Shown: positions 1 through 19,006 of the stretch, piece by piece
Layout: each line of letters begins with the position of its first letter
Numbering within the stretch: the stretch's first letter is position 1
Position numbers and translations under genes: made by a program
Assembly: GCF_009496285.1 (NCBI RefSeq)
Contig: NZ_WIJK01000010.1
Span: forward strand, 11,358-75,357
Direction of reading: 5' to 3'
Origin: Streptococcus mitis
GTDB taxonomy: Bacteria; Bacillota; Bacilli; Lactobacillales; Streptococcaceae
DNA length: 64,000 nucleotides
The notes under the pieces: model-generated
Databases searched by the model: none
What the model was told of the DNA's origin: nothing
Seen by the model: only the letters and a program-made list of their open reading frames with translations

Positions 1-995
<995 letters not shown>

Positions 996-1025
996 TCAAC
1001 CACTCTCCTCGTTTTTTATATTGTG

Positions 1026-1724
1026 TTATTTAAGACCCGCAACAAATCGTTCCGTAATCTCTTTTGGTCTAGTAATAGCGCCACCAACTACGATACCTCG
1101 CACTCCGTAACCTAGGATTTGCTTAGCTTGTTCTGGTGTGTGAATTTTTCCTTCAGCGATGACGTCCACCCCTGCATCACAGAGTTTCTTGATGAGTTCA
1201 AAGTCTGGGCCATCCACTTTTGGACTGTAAGAAGTGTAACCTGATAAGGTTGTTCCGACAAAGTCAATTCCCGCTTCAACTGCTGTTAGACCTTCCTCAA
1301 AGGTACTTGTGTCAGCCATCAAGAGTTGATTTGGATATTTTTCTTTGATCTGACGGATAAATTCTTGGATCTCCAAGCCATCATGACGTTCACGCTTGGT
1401 ACAGTCAAGAGCAATGACTTCGATGTCAAGAGCCGCTAGTTCATCCACTTCCTTCATTGTAGCAGTAATGAATGGTTCTTGCGGTGGATAGTCCCGCTTG
1501 ATAATCCCGATAATCGGAAGTTTAGTGACCTCTTTAATTTCCTTGATATCTCGAACACTGTTTGCTCGGATACCGACTGCACCACCTTGTTCAGCTGCTT
1601 TCACCAACAAGGGGATAACTCCTCCCGCTTCTGTGTAGAGCGGTTCATGAGGAAGTGCCTGACAAGAAACGATGATTCCATCTTTGATTTGTTCAATCAA
1701 GGCTTCTTTACTAATTTGTGGCAT
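1026..1724 (-). CDS. nanE: N-acetylmannosamine-6-phosphate 2-epimerase
   Basis: Converts ManNAc-6-P to GlcNAc-6-P, a cytoplasmic step in using sialic acid as carbon source. The 232-residue protein is of normal family length and has the TIM-barrel NanE signatures: [12 protein letters not shown] near residue 55, IGIIKRDYP near 73, [12 protein letters not shown] near 101 and the phosphate-binding stretch [11 protein letters not shown] near 214. The start ATG at 1724 has an AGGAGG-like ribosome site. It is the first gene of a transcript reading towards satA and has its own promoter with a cre site and an upstream palindrome. The two sialidases upstream release its ultimate substrate. Confidence 0.95.
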   Translation of the reverse strand: MPQISKEALIEQIKDGIIVSCQALPHEPLYTEAGGVIPLLVKAAEQGGAVGIRANSVRDIKEIKEVTKLPIIGIIKRDYPPQEPFITATMKEVDELAALDIEVIALDCTKRERHDGLEIQEFIRQIKEKYPNQLLMADTSTFEEGLTAVEAGIDFVGTTLSGYTSYSPKVDGPDFELIKKLCDAGVDVIAEGKIHTPEQAKQILGYGVRGIVVGGAITRPKEITERFVAGLK

Positions 1725-1764
1725 CTACTTTCCTCCTTTTCTTTTCCTTTGTGTTTATGTGACT

Positions 1765-1793
1765 ATTATAGCTTATTATTAAAGCGCTTTCAA
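1765..1793 (-). promoter_or_regulatory. nanE promoter with cre site over the -35
   Basis: On the minus strand: -35 TTGAAA (1788–1793), a 17-bp spacer, and -10 TATAAT (1765–1770). The -35 and first part of the spacer form TTGAAAGCGCTTTAA (1779–1793), a close match to a CcpA cre site. CcpA bound here would block RNA polymerase, so glucose repression of nanE is expected. Confidence 0.8.
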
Positions 1794-1848
1794 CAACTTG
1801 TGCTAGAATAGATTGGAGTTTCAAAACAATTTTATGCAACAGTTTCTT

Positions 1849-1864
1849 CTGAAAGTAGTTTCAG
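1849..1864 (-). promoter_or_regulatory. Sialic-acid regulon palindrome, nanE copy
   Basis: Perfect palindrome CTGAAAGTAGTTTCAG beginning 79 bp upstream of the nanE -10 box. Related copies occur at 5944, 10944 and 12126, each at the same 79-bp distance from a -10 box. It is probably the operator of the locus regulator; an RpiR-family NanR is the obvious candidate, but no regulator gene is inside the window. Confidence 0.7.
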
Positions 1865-1915
1865 GGATCTAACATCTATCCCAACACCTCTTAAATCTTA
1901 AAACCAGCCCTTTTT

Positions 1916-1957
1916 TAAAGAAAAAGGCCGTAACTAATTTTCGTTACGACCCTTTCT
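1916..1957 (-). terminator. Terminator of the first sialidase gene
   Basis: Imperfect hairpin on the minus strand (AAAGGGTCGTAAC paired with GTTACGGCCTTT) followed by a T-rich run. It is nearly the same as the hairpin after the second sialidase at about 6215, which points to a duplicated transcription unit. Confidence 0.6.
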
Positions 1958-1963
1958 AACTAA

Positions 1964-2068
1964 TACTCTTCGAAAATCAAATTCAAACCACGTCAGCGTC
2001 CCCTTGCCGTACTCAAGTACAACCTGCGGCTAGCTTCCTAGTTTGCTCTTTGATTTTCATTGAGTATA
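1964..2068 (+). repeat. BOX element, boxA–boxC type
   Basis: Begins TACTCTTCGAAAATC and ends TTTTCATTGAGTATA, the two ends of a pneumococcal BOX element. It has a boxA-like part (CACGTCAGCGTC) and a boxC part (CCTGCGGCTAGCTTCCTAG) but no boxB copy. Non-coding, downstream of the sialidase stop. Confidence 0.85.
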
Positions 2069-2111
2069 AGATTTAGTTTCACTAAGGAAACCTTCAATTT
2101 TAACGATTTGA

Positions 2112-5732
<3,621 letters not shown>

Positions 5733-5859
5733 TCATCTGACTAAATGACAAAAATTACTTTTTCACGAATGGTTACACTCGCTCTTTCAAATTTTCTCTC
5801 ACTTAACGACCCATCGTTAACTAGAGTCTCCTACTCCTTTCAAATTTTATCTTATTCTC

Positions 5860-5959
5860 ATTATATAATAAATCCTCCCCTTTTAAGAGAGATTGAGATA
5901 GAACAGATTATACTTTCAGTTTTTAAAACATAAACTCAGACATTTGAAACTACTTTCGG
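5860..5959 (-). promoter_or_regulatory. Promoter region of sialidase copy 1 with regulon palindrome
   Basis: -10 TATAAT at 5860–5865 on the minus strand, with no good -35 (the expected place reads TCTTAA), giving a leader of about 180 nt. The palindrome TTGAAACTACTTTCGG (5944–5959, + strand reading) starts exactly 79 bp upstream of the -10. A poor -35 with a fixed upstream site suggests an activated promoter. Confidence 0.6.
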
Positions 5960-6033
5960 GTGCTTTGGATTTTTCTAACATAAAATTGCTTCATTCGGTT
6001 GAATCGTTTTTTTAATGAACTTTATCTCAAACT

Positions 6034-6186
6034 TATACTCAATGAAAATCAAAGAGCAAACTAGGAAGCTAGCCGCAGGTTGCTCAAAACACAGTTTTGA
6101 GGTTGTGGATAGAACTGACGAAGTCAGTAACACATATACGGTAAGGCGAAGCTGACGTGGTTTGAAGAGATTTTCGAAGAGTATTA
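6034..6186 (-). repeat. BOX element, boxA–boxB–boxC type
   Basis: Reverse-oriented BOX: on the + strand it starts TATACTCAATGAAAATC (boxC end), passes a boxB part with ACTGACGAAGTCAGT, and ends with boxA (ACGGTAAGGCGAAGCTGACG, close to the known BOXA1R primer site) and TTTTCGAAGAGTATTA. It lies between the two sialidase genes. Confidence 0.88.
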
Positions 6187-6214
6187 ACTATTTGACTCCT
6201 GATTTATCTAGATC

Positions 6215-6250
6215 AAAAAGGCCGTAACTAGTTCTAGTCACGACCCTTTC
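6215..6250 (-). terminator. Terminator of the second sialidase gene
   Basis: Hairpin with AAAGGGTCGTGAC and GTTACGGCCTTTTT on the minus strand, nearly the same as the one after the first sialidase. Confidence 0.6.
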
Positions 6251-6297
6251 TAATATAAGATCAAATTTCTCTATGAATTTCGTTGATTTTAACTATT

Positions 6298-10674
<4,377 letters not shown>

Positions 10675-10681
10675 TTAAAAA

Positions 10682-10695
10682 ATAAAGCGCTTTCT
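10682..10695 (-). promoter_or_regulatory. cre-like site in the leader of sialidase copy 2
   Basis: Core palindrome AAAGCGCTTT at 10684–10693, about 27 bp upstream of the start codon, in the same position as in copy 1. Confidence 0.58.
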
Positions 10696-10859
10696 TTTTT
10701 GCTTAAAATTTTTAGCCTTTCAGACTAGCTGCAAATAAGAAACTGTATTATTGAATGGAATTGCCATTCTTTGTAAATGAAATGCTGTTGCACTTTTATA
10801 AACTCTATGTTAAAAGATTCGCAACTAGCTATACTCCTTTCACTTTTTATTTTAACCAT

Positions 10860-10959
10860 ATTATATAATAAATATTCTAAATTTTAGACTTTATAATCTA
10901 TAATAGATTCTACTTTCAAAGATATTTAGAAGTTTCAAACTACCTGAAACTACTTTCTC
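10860..10959 (-). promoter_or_regulatory. Promoter region of sialidase copy 2 with regulon palindrome
   Basis: -10 TATAAT at 10860–10865 (minus strand) with a weak -35 (TCTAAA), about 200 nt from the start codon. The palindrome copy CTGAAACTACTTTCTC at 10944–10959 starts 79 bp upstream of the -10, as at the other three promoters of the locus. Confidence 0.6.
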
Positions 10960-10980
10960 ATTATCTGGGTCACATAAAGA

Positions 10981-11019
10981 AAAGCCTGTAGTTCATTCGA
11001 AACTACAGAGCTTTTTTTC
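10981..11019 (-). terminator. Terminator of the esterase gene
   Basis: Hairpin CTGTAGTT / AACTACAG flanked by AAAGC and GCTTTTTTT, immediately after the esterase stop. It has A/T runs on both sides and could work in both directions. Confidence 0.75.
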
Positions 11020-11024
11020 AATTT

Positions 11025-12008
11025 TTAGTGACCAAGATAGGTAAAGGGGATCTCACTGCCACACAACCAGTTGTAAACTTGATCATTGACATGAACATTC
11101 ATGGCTTCATGAGCATATTCAGGCATGATACGATAACTCTTTTCACAAGTCAAACGGTTGTAAATAGCAAACTGAGTGATTGGATAGCAGACATCATCAT
11201 CAAGCCCAGTAATCATTCTCACCTCACCTTTGATTCGATGAGCAAGATTTTTCACATCGATATAGCTAAGTGTTTCCATAATCTGCTCTTCTGTCTCATG
11301 GAATGGATCATGGAACTTAAAGTAACGAAAGAGCTCATCATAGGCTTCGCTGGTATTTCCAATCTCTAGCACTCGTCTAAAGTCTGATAAAAATGGATAA
11401 ATAGCAACTGTACGCTTGATACGTGGATTCAACCCCGCAGCCACCAGAGCCAGCGCTCCTCCTTGAGAAGCTCCATAGCTTGCTAATTGGCCTTCATCCA
11501 CTTGTGGGAAGCTAGCTACAATCTCAACTAATTGATAAATATCAAGATAAACATCCTTGTAGAAGAGTTGCTCTTTTCCTTCTACTGCACCACGAATGAT
11601 TTGACCCTTAACTGTATTTCCGAGAGGCGAGCGTAACCCATCTTGTGAGTAACCAGACTGACCACGGACATCCATAGATACGACACCATAACCAGCGACT
11701 GTAAAGGATAACATATCTGTCCAATCCCAACAACGTCCCATATATCCATGGAAGTGAAAAATAACTGGTACTTTCTTTTCTGATTTTGGTAAGACCACAC
11801 GTGCATAAACAAGACCATCGCGTGTACCTTTAAAGGTTAACTCATAGCACTTCACGTTTGGAATACGAAATTCACGTTCCTCTAGTTGGTAATCTGGCAA
11901 GACTGAAACCTTCTCTATTTCCCCATCCCAAAAAGCATCGAAGTCTTGCGGAACTTCATCTCGCCCTCTGTAAGTTTTCATTTCTTCTATTAGTGCTGGA
12001 TTTCTCAT
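11025..12008 (-). CDS. Acetyl-xylan-esterase / cephalosporin-C-deacetylase family esterase (CE7)
   Basis: Alpha/beta-hydrolase of carbohydrate esterase family 7, 327 residues, cytoplasmic (no signal peptide). Visible motifs are the oxyanion region FHFHGYMGRCWDW near 104–116, the RGQSGYSQD loop near 135–143, the nucleophile elbow GASQGG near 188 and the catalytic Asp/His regions LDDDVCYP and EYAHEAMN in the C-terminal third. The pneumococcal relative also lies beside nanA. Since sialic acids are often O-acetylated, removing acetyl groups from imported sugars is a plausible role; this is an inference from the context and from shared control with nanE and the sialidases. The ATG at 12008 follows AAGGAGGG. 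Confidence 0.85.
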   Translation of the reverse strand: MRNPALIEEMKTYRGRDEVPQDFDAFWDGEIEKVSVLPDYQLEEREFRIPNVKCYELTFKGTRDGLVYARVVLPKSEKKVPVIFHFHGYMGRCWDWTDMLSFTVAGYGVVSMDVRGQSGYSQDGLRSPLGNTVKGQIIRGAVEGKEQLFYKDVYLDIYQLVEIVASFPQVDEGQLASYGASQGGALALVAAGLNPRIKRTVAIYPFLSDFRRVLEIGNTSEAYDELFRYFKFHDPFHETEEQIMETLSYIDVKNLAHRIKGEVRMITGLDDDVCYPITQFAIYNRLTCEKSYRIMPEYAHEAMNVHVNDQVYNWLCGSEIPFTYLGH

Positions 12009-12025
12009 AAAACCCTCCTTAATTT

Positions 12026-12141
12026 TGTAACCGTTACCATAACTCTAGCACATAAAGGGAGGCAATGCAAGACTGATATTTTAAATAGAAAGTGATTTTA
12101 ATTTTGAAGATTCATAAAAGCTTATCTGAAAGTAGTTTTAT
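12026..12141 (-). promoter_or_regulatory. Esterase promoter: -10/-35, cre and regulon palindrome
   Basis: On the minus strand: -35 TTGCAT (12065–12070), a 17-bp spacer, -10 TAGAGT (12042–12047), then ATGGTAACGGTTACA (12026–12040), a cre-like site with one mismatch, between promoter and start. The palindrome copy CTGAAAGTAGTTTTAT (12126–12141) begins 79 bp upstream of the -10. Confidence 0.6.
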
Positions 12142-12227
12142 CCATTCCATTCTGTATACATTCAATACACTTTCAAAGAATAACAACTTCTTTTCTCTCT
12201 CATCCAAGAGTCATTGAAGACTAGTCT

Positions 12228-12342
12228 TATACTCTTCGAAAATCTCTTCAAACTAGGTCAGCTTTATCTGCAACCTCAAAGCCGTGCTTTGAGCAACCTG
12301 CGGCTAGCTTCCTAGTTTGCTCTTTGATTTTCATTGAGTATT
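12228..12342 (+). repeat. BOX element, boxA–boxC type
   Basis: TATACTCTTCGAAAATC at the left, TTTTCATTGAGTATT at the right, with the boxC core CCTGCGGCTAGCTTCCTAG. Lies between the esterase promoter and the end of amiF. Confidence 0.85.
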
Positions 12343-12403
12343 AGCATGTTTTCGGGTATATCGTTGTCTATCTTTAAACTAATGTTCTTTTACAAAAATA
12401 AAA

Positions 12404-12442
12404 AAGTTTCATAATCTTAATAGAATTATTCTACCAAGATTA
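12404..12442 (-). terminator. Probable terminator of the ami operon
   Basis: On the minus strand TAATCTTGGTAGAAT pairs with ATTCTATTAAGATTA, with G·T pairs in the middle, and a TTTTTTATTTTT run follows seven bases later. It sits just after amiF. Confidence 0.55.
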
Positions 12443-12454
12443 CAAAACTCTTTC

Positions 12455-13381
12455 TTATTTCAAATCTTTTTTATAGCGTTCCAACTCTGCTTGGTTTGCC
12501 CAAACATAGTGACCTGGACGAATTTCTACCATAGAAGGCTTATCAGTTTCATAGTCATGTTGATCTGGATCATAGACTTTCAAAACTTTTTTACGTTCCA
12601 AGATTGGGTCTGGAATAGGAACAGCTGATAGAAGTGCTTGCGTATATGGATGAACTGGATTATTAAACAATTCTTCAGTTTCAGCCACTTCAACAATAAC
12701 ACCCTTATAAATTACCGCGATACGATCAGAGATGAAACGAACTACTGACAAATCGTGGGCGATAAAGAGATAAGTCAATCCTAATTCCTTTTGGAATTTC
12801 TTGAGCAAGTTCAAAACTTGGGCACGTACTGAAACGTCCAAGGCTGAAATCGGCTCATCCGCAATAACGAAGTCAGGTTGCATAACCAAGGCACGAGCAA
12901 TCCCGATACGTTGACGTTGTCCACCTGAAAACTCATGTGGGTAACGTGTCAAGTGTTCAGCCAAAAGTCCCACTTCACGAATGATATTTTGAACTTTTTC
13001 TTTTCTTTCTTCTTCATCTTTAAATAAATGGTGGTTATAAAGACCTTCAGAAATGATATAGTCAACCGTTGCACGTTCATTCAAACTTGCAGCAGGGTCC
13101 TGGAAAATCATTTGGATACGACGAATTAATTCCGAAGCTTGTTCACGTGATTTTTTACCATTAATTTTTTGACCTTCAAAGATGATATCACCTTTGCTGG
13201 TATCATTAAGACCGATGATAGCACGACCAATTGTTGTCTTACCACTACCAGACTCTCCAACAAGTGAGAAAGTTTCTCCTTTGTTGATAAAGAAGTTCGC
13301 ATTTTTAACAGCGACAAACTTTTTGCTTCCTTCACCGAAGGAAATTTCTAAGTCTTTAATTTCTACTAATTTTTCAGACAT
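12455..13381 (-). CDS. amiF: Oligopeptide ABC transporter ATP-binding protein AmiF
   Basis: One of the two ATPases that drive uptake of oligopeptides through the AmiCD channel. Walker A GESGSGKT, signature SGGQRQR and Walker B FVIADEP are present, and the C-terminal third has the oligopeptide/dipeptide transporter extension ([12 protein letters not shown]). The start chosen is the ATG at 13381 ([12 protein letters not shown]), which gives 308 residues, the usual length; the longer frame runs into amiE. It is last in amiACDEF, 10 bp after amiE. In pneumococcus this system also imports signalling peptides. Confidence 0.95.
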   Translation of the reverse strand: MSEKLVEIKDLEISFGEGSKKFVAVKNANFFINKGETFSLVGESGSGKTTIGRAIIGLNDTSKGDIIFEGQKINGKKSREQASELIRRIQMIFQDPAASLNERATVDYIISEGLYNHHLFKDEEERKEKVQNIIREVGLLAEHLTRYPHEFSGGQRQRIGIARALVMQPDFVIADEPISALDVSVRAQVLNLLKKFQKELGLTYLFIAHDLSVVRFISDRIAVIYKGVIVEVAETEELFNNPVHPYTQALLSAVPIPDPILERKKVLKVYDPDQHDYETDKPSMVEIRPGHYVWANQAELERYKKDLK

Positions 13382-13391
13382 TTCCTTCCTC

Positions 13392-14459
13392 CTAGTCCTC
13401 AAGATGTGTAAAGCCCATCTTTTCACGAATCTTGTCGTGTAAATCTGCAATCACCGCTGGTTTTTCAACTTTTGGAGCTTGTTCATGAAGCAACCATGTC
13501 TTAGCCCAATGAGTATCAGATACTGCAAACTGAGGTGCTTTTTCCTCGAAGTCAATCTTCATAGCATAATCTGAACGAAGAGCAAAAGCATCTCCCTTCA
13601 ATTCAGTATAAAGCGATGGAGGTGTTCCAGGGATTGAGTACAATTCACCTTTGTCATCCGCAAGTTGAGGCAAGCTTGACAAGAGGCTCCATGTATATGG
13701 ATGACGTGGGTCGTAGAAGATTTCTTCAACAGTACCATACTCAACGATTTCACCAGCATACATAACCGCTACTTTATCAGCAATACTTGCTACGACACCT
13801 AGGTCGTGGGTGATAAAGATTGTTGTAAAGTGGTATTCGTGTTGAAGTGACTTCAACAAATCAATAATCTGTGCCTGAATGGTCACGTCAAGAGCTGTTG
13901 TCGGCTCATCACAGATAAGAATGTCTGGACGACAAGCAAGAGCAATCGCGATAACGATACGTTGACGCATTCCCCCAGAATATTGGAAAGGATACTCGTC
14001 AAAACGTTTCTCAGAATCTGGAATACCAACTTTATTCATATAGTCGATAGCCAATTCTTTAGCTTCTTGCGCAGTCTTGCCTTGGTGTTTAACAATAACT
14101 TCTGTGATTTGACTTCCGATTGTCTTGATGGGGTCTAGACTGGTCATCGGATCTTGGAAGATAGTTGCAATCTTCGCACCACGAATACTTTCCCATTCTT
14201 TATTAGATGTAAGGCTGGTCAATTCTTGGCCACGGTAATTAATACTACCTCGTGCAATACGACCATTTCCTTCCAACATTCCTGTGAATGTTTTTGTCAA
14301 AACTGATTTACCTGAACCTGACTCTCCAACTAAAGCGAGAACCTCTCCCTCGATCAGATCGATGGAGACACCTCGAATAGCTGTCAAAATCTTGTCACGA
14401 ACATCAAATTCCACGACAATATCTTGAGCAGTCAAAATTACATTTTTTCCTTTTATCAT
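13392..14459 (-). CDS. amiE: Oligopeptide ABC transporter ATP-binding protein AmiE
   Basis: Partner ATPase of AmiF, 355 residues. Walker A GESGSGKS near residue 45, signature SGGMRQR near 164, Walker B ILICDEP near 184 and the C-terminal [12 protein letters not shown] element are all visible. It ends with a conserved tail ([13 protein letters not shown]). It lies 8 bp after amiD in the ami operon. Confidence 0.95.
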   Translation of the reverse strand: MIKGKNVILTAQDIVVEFDVRDKILTAIRGVSIDLIEGEVLALVGESGSGKSVLTKTFTGMLEGNGRIARGSINYRGQELTSLTSNKEWESIRGAKIATIFQDPMTSLDPIKTIGSQITEVIVKHQGKTAQEAKELAIDYMNKVGIPDSEKRFDEYPFQYSGGMRQRIVIAIALACRPDILICDEPTTALDVTIQAQIIDLLKSLQHEYHFTTIFITHDLGVVASIADKVAVMYAGEIVEYGTVEEIFYDPRHPYTWSLLSSLPQLADDKGELYSIPGTPPSLYTELKGDAFALRSDYAMKIDFEEKAPQFAVSDTHWAKTWLLHEQAPKVEKPAVIADLHDKIREKMGFTHLED

Positions 14460-14467
14460 GTCTACTC

Positions 14468-15394
14468 CTATCTATGTGTACGTGGATCACTAGCATCCGC
14501 TAGGTTCTGACCAACTACGAACAGTGACAAGGATACCAAGACCAAAGTTGTCAATGGAATCCAGAAGAGGTAAGCATTGGTTGTTACGTTCTGAGAATAA
14601 TCCGAAATCAAACGTCCCAAACTTGGTACTGTGATTGGCAAGCCGAGTCCAAAGAATGACAGGAAGGCTTCATATGAGATAAATGCAGGAAGCATTTGTG
14701 ATGTAGTTGTAACAATAACAGAAACCAATTGAGGCATGATATTTTTAATAACAATCTTATGGGTTGGTGTTCCCAGTGTACGTGAAGCAAGGTTGTACTC
14801 CAAATCACGGTAACGCATGATTTGGATACGAATCATATAAGCAATACCAATCCAAGTAGTTACACTCATGGCAAAAATCAAGTTCCAGAAACCTGCACCG
14901 ATAGAGTAAGTCAAAACAATAACGATCAAAAGTGAAGGGATGTTATTGATAACGTTATAAACTTCCATCATGATACGGTCAACTGATTTTGAAATACCCC
15001 AGATTCCGCCGACAATAACACCGATAACAACGTTTATAAAGGTCGCAATTACGGAAATCAAGATAGAGTTACGTGCTCCAAACCAGACACCGTCAAAGAG
15101 AGATTTACCATTACTATCTGTACCAAACCAATGTTCAGCATTTGGCTTAATGTAACGAGCGCTAAAATCATTTACCTTACTTACATCATTGAAGTCAAAA
15201 TCAGAAAACATTGGATAGATGAAACTCATCAATACGATGGAAATCAAAATACCAAGCATGATGATTGTTGATTTTTTCTTCAAAAACTGTCTAAAGACAG
15301 AACCCCAATATGAGTAGGCAGGAGCATCAATTGCTTCAGAGGCAAAATCATCTCGTTTTACAAATTGAAATTTATCATTACTAATCGTAGACAT
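14468..15394 (-). CDS. amiD: Oligopeptide ABC transporter permease AmiD
   Basis: Inner channel subunit of the Ami importer, 308 residues. It has a cytoplasmic N-terminus, a first membrane helix near 38–58, a large outer loop, then the BPD_transp_1 domain with five helices and the EAA-like loop region ([17 protein letters not shown], about 206–222). The start overlaps the amiC stop by one base (TAATG), so the two permeases are translationally coupled. Confidence 0.95.
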   Translation of the reverse strand: MSTISNDKFQFVKRDDFASEAIDAPAYSYWGSVFRQFLKKKSTIIMLGILISIVLMSFIYPMFSDFDFNDVSKVNDFSARYIKPNAEHWFGTDSNGKSLFDGVWFGARNSILISVIATFINVVIGVIVGGIWGISKSVDRIMMEVYNVINNIPSLLIVIVLTYSIGAGFWNLIFAMSVTTWIGIAYMIRIQIMRYRDLEYNLASRTLGTPTHKIVIKNIMPQLVSVIVTTTSQMLPAFISYEAFLSFFGLGLPITVPSLGRLISDYSQNVTTNAYLFWIPLTTLVLVSLSLFVVGQNLADASDPRTHR

Positions 15395-16890
15395 TATTTG
15401 CCTCCTTTCTCTGTCAATTTAATACGTGGGTCAATAATAGTCATCCAAATATCTCCAATCAAGTAAGAGAAAATTGAAACACATGTAAAGATGAAGACCA
15501 GACCAACTACCATATTGTTGTTTGATGCTTTTACAGAGTCAATCAACATTTTACCCATACCTGGGAAGGCAAAGACTGTTTCAGTAAGAGTTGCTCCACC
15601 AATAACACCAATAATTGAGCCTGGGATACCAGAAACGAGTGGTACCATAGCGTTTTTAAAGATGTGTTTGTTAGAAATTTCTTTTTCAGAAAGACCTTTA
15701 GCTCGAGCAAAACGGACAAAGTCTTGAGATTGTAAGTCAATCATGTAACGACGAATCCAGATAGCTAGACCAGGTGCTCCAAGTAAACCAAGAATGACTG
15801 ATGGAAGGACATAAGATCGCCAATCGCCAGCACCCAAGATTGGGAATGAGTCTGGGAATCCGATAGAAGAACCAATCAAACGAATGATATAAACTAGAGC
15901 AATCGTTGGGAGGGCCATCAAGAAGGTCAAAGTACCTGTAGATAGGCTGTCAATCCAAGTATTCTTGAAACGAGCCATTGCTGAACCAAGAGGAACTGCA
16001 ATCGCATATGAAATCGCAAGACCAATCAAACCAGTGATAGCAGAACTTGCAATCATTGATGGGTATTGATAGTTGCTCTCAGTAGCTGTATATGGATCAT
16101 CTTTACCGTAGTTGGCTACTTCACGAGCATCAGCTTGACTCGGAGATTTATAAGTTCTTGAGTAGATATTAACTGAAGATGTTTTCTTACCAGTTGGGAA
16201 TTGCACTTCTGATGTCTTAGTTTGACCTTGGCCTTGTGTGATAACTTGAAGAACAGGAGTATTAGCATAAGTTGGATATGAATCACCCAAATTCAAGTTC
16301 ACAAAGTTTTGGTGAACAAATGGGAACTGACTATTGAAGTACAAGAGGTACTTGTGTTTAGTCCCTGAACCTACCAGAGACCAGCCGATAGCTGGGTCAT
16401 TTTCAAAACGCAAATAACGCTCTAAGTTTGGATTTTCTGGGTCTTGAATCTTGTTTGTGTGGTCGATATCAAGTAAGTTTGCATAGAATTTAAACACACG
16501 TTCAAAAATTGGAATTTCACGTGTCGCATAGAATTGGCCACTTTCTGTGAAGACACCTAAAGTCCAGCCATTACCAAGTTGTTGAACATACTTTTCATAG
16601 ATAGCTTTATTGGTATCATTTGCTTCAACTGTTACAGAAGAGTCCATACTACTAGCTTTTTCTTGCAACTCTTTTGTATCATAGTATTCGATATAACCCA
16701 TACGTTCAAAAACGGTATTTTCATAGTTATCCCGTTTATCAGCAGTCGTAGCAATTTTATTGTAGTTCGTATCTTGTTTGAAAATCAACTTCCGTGGGAC
16801 CATCGTATAGATAATCGTGTAAATCAAGGTCGTTACTAAAAAGATAGAAACAAGCGACCGCAAGATACGCATAAAAACATATTTTTTCAT
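15394..16890 (-). CDS. amiC: Oligopeptide ABC transporter permease AmiC
   Basis: Second channel subunit, 498 residues. The first helix ([18 protein letters not shown]) is followed by an extracytoplasmic region of about 240 residues, longer than in most OppB permeases and typical of streptococcal AmiC, then the conserved multi-helix permease domain with the EAA-like loop [19 protein letters not shown]. It follows amiA by 65 bp. Confidence 0.95.
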   Translation of the reverse strand: MKKYVFMRILRSLVSIFLVTTLIYTIIYTMVPRKLIFKQDTNYNKIATTADKRDNYENTVFERMGYIEYYDTKELQEKASSMDSSVTVEANDTNKAIYEKYVQQLGNGWTLGVFTESGQFYATREIPIFERVFKFYANLLDIDHTNKIQDPENPNLERYLRFENDPAIGWSLVGSGTKHKYLLYFNSQFPFVHQNFVNLNLGDSYPTYANTPVLQVITQGQGQTKTSEVQFPTGKKTSSVNIYSRTYKSPSQADAREVANYGKDDPYTATESNYQYPSMIASSAITGLIGLAISYAIAVPLGSAMARFKNTWIDSLSTGTLTFLMALPTIALVYIIRLIGSSIGFPDSFPILGAGDWRSYVLPSVILGLLGAPGLAIWIRRYMIDLQSQDFVRFARAKGLSEKEISNKHIFKNAMVPLVSGIPGSIIGVIGGATLTETVFAFPGMGKMLIDSVKASNNNMVVGLVFIFTCVSIFSYLIGDIWMTIIDPRIKLTEKGGK

Positions 16891-16955
16891 ATTATTTCCT
16901 TTAAAATCCCAAAAGAACCTTCCCCTTGTGGAGAGAAAGTTCTGATGAGCATTAT

Positions 16956-18935
16956 TTATTTGACATGGCTCGCTAATTCTTTTTGAGCTTTTTCATTAGA
17001 TTCAGCTTTTTCTTTGAGCCATTTTTCACGAGCTTCTTGGTACTCTTTAGTTGTTACAGTGTTTGCTTGCAATTGAAGATATTTGAAGTAAACGTCTGAA
17101 CCTTTATCTCCAGCTTGAGTGTAAGATACTGAGAATGGGACAACACGAGAGATAACTGGCGCTGCTCCTGCAGACGACATAGCTGGGAGGAAGAGTGAAC
17201 TGTCTGTCAACCAAGCTTGTGCTGCTGCGTATTTTTCATAGCGTTTGTTAAGATCGCTTGTTTCGTTTCCAGCTTCTTCAAGTAACTTATCAAAGTCTTT
17301 CAAACCTACTTTAGCAACCGCTGGGTTTGATGGATCATCATAACCCATGTATGATTTAGTAGTTTCACCATTTGTAGTTTTTAGGATATCAAGGTAAGTT
17401 GATGGATCGATATAGTCTGGGTTCCATCCAACGGCACCTGAAAGATCCCAGTCTTCAGCGGCTGCATTAGCCGCATAATAAGTAACATTCAACAATTCAT
17501 CTTGAGTAACTTGTTGAATATCAATCACTACATTTTCAGTACCAAGAACTGTTTCAACTGATTGTTTGAAGGATTGGATACGAGCGATATAGTTTTTAGA
17601 AGTTTGGTCTACTGGAATATCGATGTGGATAGGGAATTTCACACCTTCAGCTTCAAGAGCTGTTTTTGCTTTAGCAAATTCTGCTTTAGCCTTATCAGCA
17701 TTATAGAGACCATCTTGACCATCAGCAAAGTTTACATCTTTCCACTCATCTCCATAAGAAACAACTTTTTCAGTTACCAAATCACCAAAGGTTTTATCTC
17801 CCGCAGAAACAAAGTCAGGCTTCACGAACATATTACGAACTGCAAGACTTGCTCCATCTTTACCATTGATTTGAGCTGAGTACAATGTACGGTCAAAGGC
17901 AAAGTTCAAAGCTTGACGGAAATCCTTGTTAAGAAGGGCTTTCTTAGTAGCAGTCTTTTCTTCGTCAGTAGTTTTTGAAGTGTATTTGTATGATTGACGG
18001 TCAATGTTGACACCCAAACCACCAATACCAGGTCCTTGCGGAGTATAATAGATATTGTCTTTGTACGTTTCTTCTATCTTAGAGTAGTTTGAACTGTTTG
18101 GGAATAGACGAGCATAGCTATATGCACCACTTGTAAAGTTACGTTCGATTGACTCTTGATCTGATCCATCATAGAAAGCAAGATTTACAGTGTCCAAGTG
18201 AACATTATCTTTATCCCAATAGTTTTCATTTTTAGCAAACTGAATAGAAGACTTAGCAGTCAATCCTTTAAGCAAGAAAGGTCCATTGTAAAGCAATGAT
18301 GTTGGATCAGTCGCTTTACCAAAGTCTGAGCCTTTTGATTTTTCAAATTCTTCATTTAAGGGCCAGAAAATTGAGTAAGACATCTTAGTGTTCCAATATG
18401 GTTCTGGTTTTGCCAAAGTATACTCAAGAGTGTAGTCATCGACTGCTTTAACACCAACTGTTGAGAAATCTGTCGAGTTCCCAGCTACATAATCAGCCAA
18501 TCCTTTTACAGAATTTTGAGCAAGATACAAGGCTTCTGACTTCTTATCAGCTGCGTGTTTCAAACCATTGACAAAGTCTTTAGCAGTAACTTCTGCGTAT
18601 TCTTCACCATCTGATGTATACCATTTCACACCCTTACGAATCTTGTAGGTATATGTCAAGCCATCTTGAGAGACTGACCAGTCTTCAGCGACTGCAGGAG
18701 TGAGGTTACCATATTTATCATTAGTAAAGAGACCATCAATACCATTTGAAGTAGCGACTTTTGTACTTTGCTTACCAGAGATAAGGTAGTCCAAAGTTTC
18801 AGGATCAGAAGTATATACATACCCATAGGCTTTTGGCGCTTCAGCATTAGATGATTTTGAAGAACTGCAAGCTGCGAGAACACCTGTTGCAAGTAGGGCT
18901 ACGCCTGCTACTGCAAAAATCCGACTTTTTTTCAT
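16956..18935 (-). CDS. amiA: Oligopeptide-binding lipoprotein AmiA
   Basis: Peptide receptor of the Ami importer, 659 residues, anchored at the outer membrane face. The lipobox LAAC places the lipidated cysteine at residue 23. The SBP_bac_5 fold is shown by YTSDPETLDYL, the signature GLTYTYKIRKGVKWYTSDGE (with upstream SVSQD) and the C-terminal YEKYAAAQAWLTDSSLFLP. It is first gene of the ami operon, with an extended -10 promoter and upstream CodY-like boxes. A second, unlinked member of the family is at 45.4 kb. Confidence 0.95.
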   Translation of the reverse strand: MKKSRIFAVAGVALLATGVLAACSSSKSSNAEAPKAYGYVYTSDPETLDYLISGKQSTKVATSNGIDGLFTNDKYGNLTPAVAEDWSVSQDGLTYTYKIRKGVKWYTSDGEEYAEVTAKDFVNGLKHAADKKSEALYLAQNSVKGLADYVAGNSTDFSTVGVKAVDDYTLEYTLAKPEPYWNTKMSYSIFWPLNEEFEKSKGSDFGKATDPTSLLYNGPFLLKGLTAKSSIQFAKNENYWDKDNVHLDTVNLAFYDGSDQESIERNFTSGAYSYARLFPNSSNYSKIEETYKDNIYYTPQGPGIGGLGVNIDRQSYKYTSKTTDEEKTATKKALLNKDFRQALNFAFDRTLYSAQINGKDGASLAVRNMFVKPDFVSAGDKTFGDLVTEKVVSYGDEWKDVNFADGQDGLYNADKAKAEFAKAKTALEAEGVKFPIHIDIPVDQTSKNYIARIQSFKQSVETVLGTENVVIDIQQVTQDELLNVTYYAANAAAEDWDLSGAVGWNPDYIDPSTYLDILKTTNGETTKSYMGYDDPSNPAVAKVGLKDFDKLLEEAGNETSDLNKRYEKYAAAQAWLTDSSLFLPAMSSAGAAPVISRVVPFSVSYTQAGDKGSDVYFKYLQLQANTVTTKEYQEAREKWLKEKAESNEKAQKELASHVK

Positions 18936-18975
18936 ATTACTTAACTCCTCTGTTGAAATTAATAAGATAATGCTT

Positions 18976-19004
18976 ATTATACCACAACTACTTCAAAAAG
19001 TAAA
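18976..19004 (-). promoter_or_regulatory. ami operon promoter
   Basis: Minus strand -35 TTTACT (18999–19004), 17-bp spacer, -10 TATAAT (18976–18981) with an extended TGG just before it. About 40 bp upstream of the amiA start. Confidence 0.75.
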
Positions 19005-19006
19005 CG

